Of a stretch of 64,000 nucleotides of DNA, positions 17,904 to 27,079 are shown piece after piece (positions within the stretch are counted from its first letter, which is position 1; the number at the start of each line of letters is the position of its first letter). The notes under the pieces are model-generated. The model was not told where the DNA came from, did no database searches, and saw nothing but the letters and a program-made list of their open reading frames with translations. The translations under genes were made by a program, and so were the position numbers. Source of the stretch: Bin87 sp963663945 (GTDB lineage Bacteria; Chloroflexota; Dehalococcoidia; Lucifugimonadales; UBA3495). The stretch is taken from the NCBI GenBank assembly GCA_963663945.1, contig OY760687.1, positions 930,001-994,000 on the forward strand, read 5' to 3'.

Positions 17904-19139
17904 TCAGTCCAGCTGTCGAACGCGACCGAGGACGACGCAACAAACCACCGCCAATGCCAGCCCCAGGATGCCGATGATGGCCATGGCCGTTGACGGAGAG
18001 GTGAGGTCAGAGAGCAGGCCGACACCCAGGCTGGCCACTACCAGAAACCCCCGGTCGATGCTCTGCAGACTCGTGAGGCGGCCCCGGAGACTGTCCGGGG
18101 CCAACGTCTGTATCAGCGTCCCGCGAGTGGTGCGGAACAGGGACTGGCATGACGCCATGGCGGCGATGACCACGAAGGCCAGCACCATCCACTTGGAGAA
18201 GGCGAACAGGATCAGCATCACTGAACTGGCGATGGCGGCGCCCAGCACCACCCGGCCCTTCGGGAAGACGAACCCGAAGGACGCCACGAACAGCGCGGCA
18301 AGCAGCCCTCCGACTCCGGTTATCGAAAGCAGATACCCGCCCACGTCGGCGTCGCGCTGCAACACCTCGGTGGTGAATACCGGGAAAAGGAACCAGGCCG
18401 GATGGAGGATGATGTTGGGGATCACCGACAGCACCATCAACTGGAAGAAGGCGCGCTCGCCACTCCAAACGTAGCGCAGACCCTCCACCATGTTGGCCAG
18501 CGCCGAGCCGCGCTGACGAGCATTGCCGGGCCGATGAAAAGGGGTGCGCAGCGGGAAGATCATCGCCACGTTTATCACGTAAAGCGCGGATTCGATGACG
18601 AAATTCCAGAAGAACCCCAACGTGAATATCAGGATCCCGCCGACAAACGGCCCGACAATACGGGTACCGGTGATGGTGAGGACGTTGGCGGCCATTGCGT
18701 TGCCCAGCATCTCCCGGGGCACCGTGCCGGCGATGAGAGACTGGCGCATCGGCTGGGTCATGGAGCGGCACGCGCCGGCCAGGATCACGTACAGGTACGC
18801 GTGCCACACGGCCACGCGCCCGGACAACACCAGCAGCGCGAAGCACAAAGCCAAAGCGGCCATCGTCAATTGCAGCGCGATGACCAGCTTGCGACGATCG
18901 AAGCGATCGCTGAGAACACCGCCCCAGGGTCCAACCACCAGACCGGGCAGGGTGTTGATGCCACCCACGGTCACCACCAGCAGTCCAGCGACGGTAGAGC
19001 CCTCGGAAAGTTCCCGAACCAACCAGCCGACGCTCAGGAGCTGGATCCACTGGGCGTTGTTGGCGAAGAAGTTGCCGCACCACAACAGACGGTAGTTGCG
19101 GTACGCCAGCCAGGCGTCCAGCGTATGCAGTCGGGGCAT
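17904..19139 (-). CDS. MFS transporter (EntS-like, MFS_3 group)
   Basis: The product is 411 aa from the chosen start MPRLHTLDAWLAYRNYRLLW; upstream Met codons at 19193 and 19241 are possible. The RNYRLLWCGNFFANNAQW helix 1 and GVLSDRFDRRKLVI motif A are typical of the EntS/MFS_3 exporter group. Twelve helices can be followed to the end. It is divergent from the NHL gene. A close family member is at 24570. The substrate is unknown; efflux is the common role of this group. Confidence 0.82.
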   Translation of the reverse strand: MPRLHTLDAWLAYRNYRLLWCGNFFANNAQWIQLLSVGWLVRELSEGSTVAGLLVVTVGGINTLPGLVVGPWGGVLSDRFDRRKLVIALQLTMAALALCFALLVLSGRVAVWHAYLYVILAGACRSMTQPMRQSLIAGTVPREMLGNAMAANVLTITGTRIVGPFVGGILIFTLGFFWNFVIESALYVINVAMIFPLRTPFHRPGNARQRGSALANMVEGLRYVWSGERAFFQLMVLSVIPNIILHPAWFLFPVFTTEVLQRDADVGGYLLSITGVGGLLAALFVASFGFVFPKGRVVLGAAIASSVMLILFAFSKWMVLAFVVIAAMASCQSLFRTTRGTLIQTLAPDSLRGRLTSLQSIDRGFLVVASLGVGLLSDLTSPSTAMAIIGILGLALAVVCCVVLGRVRQLD

Positions 19140-19424
19140 TGATCCGATTCGGAAGATCTTTCCTCCAGGAACGACAAACAACGCGATGGGCATAGATTCG
19201 GCGGGGTCGCCAGCGAGCCATTCTGGAATCCGTGATTGCACCTGTCAATGCTGGGATGCCGACAATATTTGAAACGTGGACTGCCATAATTTGCCCGGTA
19301 CTCGGGCTGATGGCGACGGAACAACTTCGAGAACAGGTTCCGGCTCCGCCCGGCGTCACGCCCGATATACAATGCAATGCCTGACTGATTGCGCTGGGAC
19401 TCCCGGCGCCCACTGGAGGTATAC

Positions 19425-20459
19425 ATGCCCGCTGAGAAAGGCATCATCCAAACCGTGTTGGGAAACGGATCCGAGGGTTGGGACGGCGACGGCGGCCCAG
19501 CGACTGCCGCCGCGTGCCAAACGCCCTACGCCTGCGAATTCGATCCCCAGGGCAACATGGTCGTGTGCATGGGCCACCACCACCGGATCCGCCGCGTTGA
19601 CGCTCGGACGGGCACGATCACGCTGATCTGCGGCACCGGAGAACCGGGGTACGCCGGCGATGGTGGACCCGCCGTCGATGCGACAATCAACCAGCCTTAC
19701 GGTCTGGCCATAGACGCCAACGGCGACATGTATTTCGCCCAGCGATTTGACCCGGCGGTGCGCAAGATCGACGGGCGCACCGGCATAGTCTCCACCGTCG
19801 CCGGCACCGGCGAATTCGGCTACAGCGGCGATGGTGGCCCCGGCAACGAGGCCATGCTGCGTGAACCCAACGATCTGTGCCTCGACCGACGCGGCGGCCT
19901 GCTGATCGCAGACGTGCAGGACCAGCGCATCCGGCGGGTGGATCTGGCGACGGGGATCATCACCACCTTCGCCGGAACGGGGGACAAAACCCGCGCCGGC
20001 GACGGCGGAGCGGCCACCGGGGCGAGCCTGATGGGTCCTCGGGCGGTGTGCGCAGACAGCCAGGGCAACGTTTACGTGTGCGAGCGGGAGGGAAACGGCG
20101 TCCGCAGAATATCGCCCGACGGTGTTTTGACCACCATCGCCGGAGCTGAAGGGGTCTTTGGCTATGCGGGAGACGGCGGTCCGGCCCTGGCAGCCACGTG
20201 GGGTTCGCCCAAGGCCATGCGCTGCGACCTGAATGACAACATCATCGTGCTCGACTCTGACAACAGCGCCGTGAGGCGCATCGATGCCCGCACCGGCACC
20301 GTGACCACCATCGCCGGTGGGCGTGAGGGTGGCGGAGGCGATGGCGGCCCCGCCGTCGAGGCCGGGCTGTTTCACCCGCACGGCTGCGGCATTGATGCCG
20401 AGGGCGACCTCTTCATCGCCGACACCCACAACCACCGGGTCCGCGTGGTCGGCCTATGA
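19425..20459 (+). CDS. NHL-repeat beta-propeller protein
   Basis: The product is 344 aa with six tandem repeats of about 55 residues. Each has the pattern GxGxxGYxGDGGPA...A.L..P.G...D..GN.....D....RIRRVD..TG..TT. The repeats close as a six-bladed propeller. There is no signal peptide and no attached catalytic domain, so this is a bare propeller that binds a ligand or acts as a lactonase-like scaffold. It starts at 19425 after a weak ribosome site. It is followed by a flavin monooxygenase gene 79 nt downstream. Confidence 0.82.
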   Translation: MPAEKGIIQTVLGNGSEGWDGDGGPATAAACQTPYACEFDPQGNMVVCMGHHHRIRRVDARTGTITLICGTGEPGYAGDGGPAVDATINQPYGLAIDANGDMYFAQRFDPAVRKIDGRTGIVSTVAGTGEFGYSGDGGPGNEAMLREPNDLCLDRRGGLLIADVQDQRIRRVDLATGIITTFAGTGDKTRAGDGGAATGASLMGPRAVCADSQGNVYVCEREGNGVRRISPDGVLTTIAGAEGVFGYAGDGGPALAATWGSPKAMRCDLNDNIIVLDSDNSAVRRIDARTGTVTTIAGGREGGGGDGGPAVEAGLFHPHGCGIDAEGDLFIADTHNHRVRVVGL

Positions 20460-20472
20460 GCAATTTCCTCCG

Positions 20473-20499
20473 CACGACAAAATTGCGCGAATTGTCGTG
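20473..20499 (+). promoter_or_regulatory. Hairpin between the NHL and monooxygenase genes
   Basis: CACGACAA (20473-20480) pairs perfectly with TTGTCGTG (20492-20499) across an 11-nt loop. It lies 13 nt after the NHL stop and lacks a T-run. It could be an operator or mRNA-stability element. Confidence 0.4.
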
Positions 20500-20500
20500 A

Positions 20501-20528
20501 GCGTATCCCAACGAGCGTATCCCAACGA
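20501..20528 (+). repeat. Two tandem copies of a 14-nt unit ahead of a monooxygenase gene
   Basis: GCGTATCCCAACGA is repeated twice without a gap, immediately before the AGGAGAG ribosome site of the gene at 20539. It may be replication slippage or a paired operator. Confidence 0.7.
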
Positions 20529-20538
20529 AGGAGAGATC

Positions 20539-21603
20539 ATGCCCCCACTGGAAACCGGTATCCAATTTCACCTGCCCACCTACGCTCATGTCCCGCTGCC
20601 CCACCTTGTGGACCTGGCTGCCCAGGCTGAGGCCAAAGGCGTTGCCCAGATGTGGGTCACCGACAACTTGAGAAGCCGCCAGTCCTTTGTGGCTCTGGCC
20701 GCGATGGCCTGCCGGCTGGACATGAAGCTGGGCACGGCGGTTACCGTCCAGTACTTCCGCAACCCGGTTGACCTGGCGGACTCGATCGCCACCCTCAGCG
20801 AGTTGATGGACGGACGTGAATTGAGCATCGGCTTGGGTCGGGGCAATCCCCGAACGCCATCGCTGATCCGCACGCCGCGTCCGGTCAGCGTACTTCGGGA
20901 GACCGCCCAGAGCGTGCGCCGCCTCCTGGACGGCGAGGAGGTCTGCTTCGCGGACTACCCGAACCTCCTGGACTACTACCACTTCAATCCCTCGGCCGGA
21001 TTCAAGCTGAATTTTCGGCCCGCGTCGCCGGTGCGGCTCTACTGCGGCAGCAACGGACCGTTGGGTATGGCCGTCGGCGGCGCAACCATGGACGGACTGA
21101 TCTTCGGCGGTCACTACATGGCGGCCCTGCGCACCGGCAGGGTTCCCGAATTGCTGGATGCCTTCGATACTGCGCTGCCATCGGAACGGCAGGAAGAGCC
21201 TGCCCCCAAAGTGGCGGAGATCAAGATATCGCTTTCGCGAAACGCATCTGCGGCTCGGGAGTTCGTCAAGGAAAGCTCGGGCCACCGGGTTCTGAATATG
21301 TACCGGCAGGGCTATACCACCGAGGACATCGAACGCCTGGGTGTGGCCCTGCCGGACGTGGAGCGTCTGGACCGCGCGGACCGGAACGGAGCAACCGAGC
21401 AGGAGTTCGACGACCTGGTGACCGACTCCATGATCGACGCCATTTTCATCGCCGGCACGCCCGGCGACTGCATCGAGCGGATGCTGGAGGTGAGAGACAC
21501 GGCAAGCGAGCAGGGCTTCGGACAGCTTTTGTTCTCGGAACTTGGTCCCGACGTGGACGAAGCCCTGGCGTTGCTGTGCGATGAGGTGATACCTGCGCTG
21601 TGA
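20539..21603 (+). CDS. LLM-class flavin-dependent oxidoreductase
   Basis: The product is 354 aa. It is a TIM-barrel luciferase-like monooxygenase: the N-terminal HVPLPHLVDLAAQAEAKG strand-helix, GTAVTVQYFRNPVDLA, and the conserved GRELSIGLGRGNP flavin loop. GTPGDCIERMLE marks the C-terminal helix of the F420/FMN family. GGAGAG precedes the ATG. This class oxidises small organics with FMNH2 or F420H2. It sits beside a second LLM gene on the same strand, separated by 230 nt. The exact cofactor cannot be assigned. Confidence 0.87.
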   Translation: MPPLETGIQFHLPTYAHVPLPHLVDLAAQAEAKGVAQMWVTDNLRSRQSFVALAAMACRLDMKLGTAVTVQYFRNPVDLADSIATLSELMDGRELSIGLGRGNPRTPSLIRTPRPVSVLRETAQSVRRLLDGEEVCFADYPNLLDYYHFNPSAGFKLNFRPASPVRLYCGSNGPLGMAVGGATMDGLIFGGHYMAALRTGRVPELLDAFDTALPSERQEEPAPKVAEIKISLSRNASAAREFVKESSGHRVLNMYRQGYTTEDIERLGVALPDVERLDRADRNGATEQEFDDLVTDSMIDAIFIAGTPGDCIERMLEVRDTASEQGFGQLLFSELGPDVDEALALLCDEVIPAL

Positions 21604-21833
21604 TCCTCCCAGCGAATCTCGTCTACGCGTCGGTCAGTTCGTCTCTGAGATGATAACGTCGGTACGTTGGTGCTCATGACCGCCCTTGCGTCCGCCGGTA
21701 TCCGCGGTGTTTGACACGCGAGAAGGCCCACTTTAGAGTTGCAACGGCGACTTGCGCCCCGCCTCGAATGTTGCGCGGCGGTCAGGGAATTGACCGGTCG
21801 CTACAAGAACGAATTACACGAAGGAACCTGTTG

Positions 21834-22961
21834 ATGGCATTGCAGTTTGGGGTATTCGACCACATCGAGCCCATCCCCGGAGTAGCGCTGGACCAGATCT
21901 ACCGAGAGCGGTTGGACCAGATCGAAGTCCTGGAATCCGCCGGCTTTTACTCCTACCACCTCGCCGAACACCACACGCCGGCGGTCCATAGCCTTGCCCC
22001 GTCTCAGAACGTGTTCCTAGCGGCGGCGGCCGAACGGACCAGCACCATGCGGCTGGGACCCTGCGTCTACGTTTTGCCGCTGCACCATCCGGTGCGCCTG
22101 ATCGAGGAAATCTGCATGCTGGACAACCTCAGCGGCGGGCGGATGGACATCGGGGTGGGCCGCGGCGGAGTCATCGAGGCCTACTTCTGGGGGCAGGAAT
22201 CGGATGTGGAGATCAACTACGCCCGCTATCTGGAGACGCTGGATGTGGTCCGCGAGGGACTGAGTAACGACTCTCTGACCTATCAGGGCGAGTTCTACAA
22301 CTTCGACGACCTCCCCATGCGACTGCGGCCGAAGCAGGACCCGCACCCGCCCCTGTGGTACATGCGCAACGTGGAGACCGCAGCCCGGGAAGGAATGCAC
22401 ACCATCATCGTGGGCAACCTGGGTTCCTTTGGGGCCAACGTGGAGCGCTATTTCGAGCTCTGGGACGAGCACCAGGGGCCAGGGGCGCTGAACGCCCAGG
22501 GCGAAGCCCCCAAGATCGGCCTGGTGAATCACCTCTATCTGGCCGAGACGGACGCGGAGGCCGCGACCATCGCCCAGCCGGCGTGGGACCAGTACAAGTG
22601 GAACCTGGCCGCCCCGCGCCGCCTCGAAGCGGAGCGGCGCGGTCTTACCCAGTTCCTCGGTAGTGAAGCCAATCCCAGGCCGTCCAACCTGCCGGCCCGG
22701 GAGGCGGAGGCCCAGGCAAGTCAGAGCTCCGCGGCGCGCCGGGCCAGCTCAGCGGGGCTGGAGGAGCACGCCGCCCCGGGCGGGGGCGGGTTCAACGTCG
22801 TAGCCGGCTCACCGGACTCTATACGGGGCTACATGGACGAATACCTCGAAACCGGAGCCAACTACTTCGTAGCCGCCTTCCAGTGGGGCCACCTGTCCCA
22901 TGACGAGACCATGCGTTCATTGGACTTGTTCGCGTCTGATGTCATGCCCCACTATGTATAG
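21834..22961 (+). CDS. LLM-class flavin-dependent monooxygenase (bacterial luciferase-like)
   Basis: The product is 375 aa. FYSYHLAEHHTP is the first active-site strand, followed by GPCVYVLPLHHPVRLIEEICMLDNLSGGR and the IGVGRGG flavin loop. GSPDSIRGYMDEYLETGANYF is the typical C-terminal part. A Ser/Ala/Gln-rich insertion of about 40 residues (around 290-330) is unusual. The start at 21834 was chosen at the beginning of homology (MALQFGVFDHIE); AAGGAA is upstream. A possible TTGACA element lies at 21711. The substrate is unknown. Confidence 0.87.
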   Translation: MALQFGVFDHIEPIPGVALDQIYRERLDQIEVLESAGFYSYHLAEHHTPAVHSLAPSQNVFLAAAAERTSTMRLGPCVYVLPLHHPVRLIEEICMLDNLSGGRMDIGVGRGGVIEAYFWGQESDVEINYARYLETLDVVREGLSNDSLTYQGEFYNFDDLPMRLRPKQDPHPPLWYMRNVETAAREGMHTIIVGNLGSFGANVERYFELWDEHQGPGALNAQGEAPKIGLVNHLYLAETDAEAATIAQPAWDQYKWNLAAPRRLEAERRGLTQFLGSEANPRPSNLPAREAEAQASQSSAARRASSAGLEEHAAPGGGGFNVVAGSPDSIRGYMDEYLETGANYFVAAFQWGHLSHDETMRSLDLFASDVMPHYV

Positions 22962-22976
22962 CCGGGTGTCAAAAAC

Positions 22977-23014
22977 TCCATCTCCCCTTGGCGGGAGAGG
23001 GTTGGGGTGAGAGG
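22977..23014. repeat. Dispersed palindromic repeat of the 'PLTPTLS' type
   Basis: TCTCCC-CTTGGC-GGGAGA forms a hairpin followed by GGGTTGGGGTGAGAG. On the minus strand the repeat translates to PLTPTLSRQGE, a well-known signature of short intergenic repeats that are mis-annotated as proteins. It lies between two convergent genes. Confidence 0.75.
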
Positions 23015-23161
23015 CAATGCCTTCGCAATCTCATATCTCGCCTGAAATTCACGGCCGACTTCTTGGACTCCCTCTTCGGACGCCGCTGTTCTGGCTAACT
23101 GAGCTGCCGGGGCAGGTACAAGCTGGGGTAGAACAACACCAGGCCGGGAGGGCAAAGCCGG

Positions 23162-24337
23162 CTAGAGCGTTTCCAGGACTCGCGCTATGCGTTCCACCCC
23201 CTCCATAACTCGGTCACCCGGAGACCGCATCAGGGCAATGCGGAAGTGGCCTTCCCCGCTTTCGCCAAAGCCGACGCCAGGGGTTACCACCACTCCTTCC
23301 CGGTCCACCAACAGCTCGGCCATCTCCGTGGATGACACATCTGCGGAGTAGCGAGGGAACAGGAAGGTGGCCCCCTCTGGCAGCGGACAGTGTACGCCGG
23401 GGACCTGGGACAGCCGGCCGGCGCAGCGCACCCGCAGTTCATCGCAGTCCTCTCGCCACCTGGGCAGGTGATCCTGTGGGCCCTGCAGGGCGGCCAACCC
23501 GGCCATCTGCACGAAGGGAGAAACGAAACTGGCCGTTTGTTCCTGTATCTTCAGCAGTGGCTCCAGCAGGTTTGACTGAGCCACGATGCAGCCCAACCGC
23601 CAGCCGGACATCGAATAGGCCTTGGTGAAGGTGTAACTGGTGAGGGTTCGTTCTGCCATACCCTCCAAAGTCGCGATGGTGACGTGCCGGTTGGAATCGT
23701 AGAGGAAATACTCGTAGGTCTCATCACAAAGGACCAGCAGGTCCTCCTCCAGGGCCAAACGCGCTACGGCCGCCAATTCTTCCTCAGTGTAAACCCGGCC
23801 CGTGGGATTGTTGGGGTTGTTGATGATAATCATCTTGGTGCGCGGGGTGACGTACTCCTTCAACTGCTCGTAGCTGATGTGGTATTCCTCCTCCTCGCTG
23901 AGTGGCACGGCTACGGGCACACCCTCCGCCATCTCCACCTGCTGGCTGAAGCTGACCCACGTGGGTTCAAGCACCAGCACTTCATCTCCCGCCTCGATAT
24001 AGGCGTTTATGGCCTCATACAGCCCCATCTTGCTGCCGGGAGTAACCAGGATATCGCCGTCGGGATCAACGGTGCGGCCATTGTGGGCTCCCAGTTTTGT
24101 GGACAGGGCCTGGCGCAGTTCGGGCAGCCCACGGGACGAGCTAATGTTGGTGTGTCCTGCGTTCAGGGCCTGAATCCCAGCGTCGATGATGTGCTGCGGG
24201 GTTACGTGGTGCGGGCTCGACTGCCCCAGGTCAATCACGTCGTGACCCTGCCGGGCCAGTTGCCGGGCTTTTTCGCCGGCTGCCAGGGTGGCCGGGGGCT
24301 GTACTCGTTGGATACGCGTCGCGGGAGCTCTGGTCAT
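23162..24337 (-). CDS. Class I/II PLP-dependent aminotransferase
   Basis: The product is 391 aa, the usual fold-type I length. The substrate-binding loop IDLGQSSPHHVTP is followed by NNPNNPTGRVY, DETYEYF, the PLP Lys in SYTFTKAYSMSGWRLG, and FRIALM with the carboxylate-binding Arg near the end. It is close to the aspartate or aromatic aminotransferase group. The start at 24337 gives the full family N-terminus. It is isolated between a repeat region and an MFS gene. The amino donor is not readable. Confidence 0.87.
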   Translation of the reverse strand: MTRAPATRIQRVQPPATLAAGEKARQLARQGHDVIDLGQSSPHHVTPQHIIDAGIQALNAGHTNISSSRGLPELRQALSTKLGAHNGRTVDPDGDILVTPGSKMGLYEAINAYIEAGDEVLVLEPTWVSFSQQVEMAEGVPVAVPLSEEEEYHISYEQLKEYVTPRTKMIIINNPNNPTGRVYTEEELAAVARLALEEDLLVLCDETYEYFLYDSNRHVTIATLEGMAERTLTSYTFTKAYSMSGWRLGCIVAQSNLLEPLLKIQEQTASFVSPFVQMAGLAALQGPQDHLPRWREDCDELRVRCAGRLSQVPGVHCPLPEGATFLFPRYSADVSSTEMAELLVDREGVVVTPGVGFGESGEGHFRIALMRSPGDRVMEGVERIARVLETL

Positions 24338-24569
24338 GGTTCACCTCTTTCCGATCCTGGCGGTGCAGTTTAGCAAGCCCGATGCCAACGAACCACAAGC
24401 CGGCCAATACCGGAAATGTTTCCTTGCTGGATGATCGCCGGCATGGGAATCGCAGCGCCTGCCCTTCTGGGTACGCGTGAGCGTGAGGCACCATACACCG
24501 TGTGAGCCGGCGTCGCGTGCAGCGTCAGGCAGTTCGTTGGGGCGCCGATCTTCCGAAGGCGTACCTGCG

Positions 24570-25799
24570 CTACACCCGCAGTTGGCGCAGCGTTGGCCGC
24601 CAGACCCCCAGCACGAACGCGATCGTGAGGTAGATGGCCGCTCCGCCGGCAAAGGCCGCGGTCCAGCTGATGTACTCCGCGATCAGGGTCATTGGATAGG
24701 AGCCGATGAACATCAGCGCGGCCGAAACGTACCAGACGCTCATCACTCTGCCCTGGAAGTCGGCCGGCACCGAGAGCTGGAGCACGGTCGTCCCCATCGG
24801 AACTATGCTGCCCATGCCCACCAGAAATAAAATCGCCCACGTCACCCAGAACCAGTGAGACCAGGCCAGGCAGAACAGGGCTATGCCGAACAGGAAGATG
24901 CAGCCCAGCAGCAGCCAGTTCTTGTGCGGCGAGTTTCCCATCGACGCCATGATGAAGGTTCCGGACAGCGAGCCGATGCCCGCGCCAGTCATCAGCAGAC
25001 CGGCCCCGCCGGCGCCCGTGTCCAGCGCCAGCTTGGCAAAGGCGGGAAGCAGTTGGGCATAGGGCATGGCGAAGAAGCCGAAGGCGAACCCGATGCCGAT
25101 CACGGTGAAGGTGATCGGGTTCGACCAGCAATACCGCAGTCCACCCCACAGTTCGGCGAAGATGCCCGAGCGTTGATCCCGGGCGGCCGTCGGCACCCGG
25201 CGCACCATGAGCAGCGTGACCGTGCCCACGCAGAAGCAGCCCGTGGCCAGGTATAACGCTGGAGCCAGTCCGGTCAGTTCGATCACCACCCCGGCCACGG
25301 CCGGACCCAGGATGCGCCCTGAGTTCATAACCGCCGAGTTGAGGACCACCGCGTTCATCAGGTCATCGCGGTCCACCAGGTCGCGGACTATGGCCAACCG
25401 GGCCGGTGTGTTGATGGCCTGCAGGGTGCCGAGGACGAATGCGGCCGCGTAAACATGCCACAGTGCGACTAGCCCGGCGGTTTCCAGAACAGCGATGCCG
25501 AGCATCAGGACGGCCACCAGGGTTTGGGTCAGCATCAGCAGCCCACGGCGATCAAACCGGTCGGCGAAGGTGCCCCCGAACAGTACGAACCCCAAGGTGG
25601 GCGTCCCGTAGAGGAAAATCATGAAGCCCATGCGGGAGGCGGACTCGGTCAGTTCTAGCACCAGCCAACCCAGGATTAGGAACTGCATGCCCCGGCCCAA
25701 CGCCTGCGCGTTGGCGCCGATCCAGAACCAGCGGTAATCTCGATGCCGCAGCGCCCGGAAGGTCTGGAGCCGGCGTCCGATGGCGAGAATCTGGGCCAA
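24570..25799 (-). CDS. MFS transporter (MFS_3 group)
   Basis: The product is 409 aa from a TTG start with GGTGA upstream. FRALRHRDYRWFWIGANAQALG is the helix-1 signature and FGGTFADRFDRRGLLM is motif A between helices 2 and 3. A Gly-rich tract in the second half (GAGGAGLLMTGAGIGSLSG) and twelve predicted helices complete the permease. It is a paralogue of the MFS gene at 17904 and is likely an efflux carrier. Confidence 0.83.
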   Translation of the reverse strand: MAQILAIGRRLQTFRALRHRDYRWFWIGANAQALGRGMQFLILGWLVLELTESASRMGFMIFLYGTPTLGFVLFGGTFADRFDRRGLLMLTQTLVAVLMLGIAVLETAGLVALWHVYAAAFVLGTLQAINTPARLAIVRDLVDRDDLMNAVVLNSAVMNSGRILGPAVAGVVIELTGLAPALYLATGCFCVGTVTLLMVRRVPTAARDQRSGIFAELWGGLRYCWSNPITFTVIGIGFAFGFFAMPYAQLLPAFAKLALDTGAGGAGLLMTGAGIGSLSGTFIMASMGNSPHKNWLLLGCIFLFGIALFCLAWSHWFWVTWAILFLVGMGSIVPMGTTVLQLSVPADFQGRVMSVWYVSAALMFIGSYPMTLIAEYISWTAAFAGGAAIYLTIAFVLGVWRPTLRQLRV

Positions 25800-26156
25800 C
25801 TAATTCACCCGATCTCGCGTGTCAAGTTCATTTCGATGCGATTTTCCGGATCACCAGGCTGGGGATACTCACGGATGTCGCTGCGCCCGTGCGTCTAACG
25901 ATCTGACCAATATCAGGTCGATGTTGGCCCGTCAATGCCTTTGCGCTCGTACACCGTAGCTTGCGGGCGCCGCGACCATGGGCCAGTGTCGGTCCACCAA
26001 TCGTTGCCGGAACGCTCCGCAGCAGTCAGGGACGGTGGTAGAGTCATGCACGTGTGCAATTGATCGGTCCCGATTTTGCGGAAGCGCCGATGGAATCGCA
26101 CCCAAGCAGAAGGTTGCGTTGAGCCTCTCCCCTTTCGTGCCGAGGAGGATACCCGT
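25800..26156. other. Intergenic region, no feature seen
   Basis: These 357 bases lie between divergent genes (MFS minus, MBL plus). Short open frames here have no recognisable family, no good ribosome site and no supporting context. A promoter for each gene is expected, but none stands out. Confidence 0.4.
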
Positions 26157-27023
26157 ATGCCAGAAGCCAGACTGACCGTCGGCAACGTCGAGATTTTGTC
26201 CCTGAACGACAACGAGTCCGCGCTGCCCCTCAGCGACGTCTTTCCCGAGGTTCCCGCCGAGGCGTGGGCGCCCTACCAGGAGCGCTATCCCTCTGGCTTC
26301 CGCGGCGATCACCTGGTGGCCCACTTTGAGTGCTATCTCATCCGCTCTCAGGGCCGGACCATCCTTGTGGACACCGGCATTGGCGGCGCGGCCACCAACC
26401 CCAACTCGGTTGAGGCGATGGTGGGTGGCGTTGATGGCCGACTCCTGCAGGAGTTGGAGGCGGCCGGCGTCAGCCCTGCCGACATAGACACCGTTTTCTT
26501 CAGTCACCTTCATTTCGATCATGTCGGCTGGAATCTCACCCACGAGCCGGACGGGCCAACACGCGCCACCTTTCCCAACGCTCGGTACGTGGCTCACCGC
26601 GCCGACTGGGAGGTATTCCAACGGCCGGAGGTCATGGCGCTCTTCCCGCCCCATTGGGATCAGACCCTCGGCCCCCTGCACGACCTCGGTGTACTGGACT
26701 TGCTGGACGGGGAGCACGCGCTGACCAGCGAAATCACGGCCATCCCCACACCCGGCCACACTCCCGGGTCCATGAGCCTGGCCATCGTGTCCGGCGGCCA
26801 GCGGGTCTACATCCTCGGAGACGTCTTCCACGGCCCGGCCCAGGTGACCGAGACTGCGTGGAAATTCAGCTTTGACATGGACGGCGACCAGGGCGCGGCC
26901 ACCCGCGCCGACATCATCCAACGGGCGGAAGCCGAGGACGCAATCATGGCCATCTGCCACCACGGTGGGTTCGGCCGCGTGGTCCGCGCCGAGGGCCGCC
27001 GCTACTGGCAACTGGTTTCCTAG
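26157..27023 (+). CDS. Metallo-beta-lactamase-fold hydrolase (lactonase-like)
   Basis: The product is 288 aa and a paralogue of the gene at 16896, sharing GNVEILSLND at the N-terminus, SHLHFDHVGWNLT (metal motif), PTPGHTPGSM and YILGDVFHGPAQ. The final His is in CHHGGFG. GAGGAGGAT lies ahead of ATG 26157. It has an extra acidic insertion near residue 25. The downstream LLM monooxygenase gene is on the opposite strand and ends close by. The substrate is unknown. Confidence 0.83.
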   Translation: MPEARLTVGNVEILSLNDNESALPLSDVFPEVPAEAWAPYQERYPSGFRGDHLVAHFECYLIRSQGRTILVDTGIGGAATNPNSVEAMVGGVDGRLLQELEAAGVSPADIDTVFFSHLHFDHVGWNLTHEPDGPTRATFPNARYVAHRADWEVFQRPEVMALFPPHWDQTLGPLHDLGVLDLLDGEHALTSEITAIPTPGHTPGSMSLAIVSGGQRVYILGDVFHGPAQVTETAWKFSFDMDGDQGAATRADIIQRAEAEDAIMAICHHGGFGRVVRAEGRRYWQLVS

Positions 27024-27079
27024 TTCATCCCGTAACCCGACTCTGCGATCGGCGGCGCCAGCAGCCAGACCGAGGTCGC

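Noticed and set aside
22952..23155. A 67-codon minus-strand frame containing PLTPTLSRQGE
   Set aside because: This is the known translation artefact of an intergenic repeat, not a gene.
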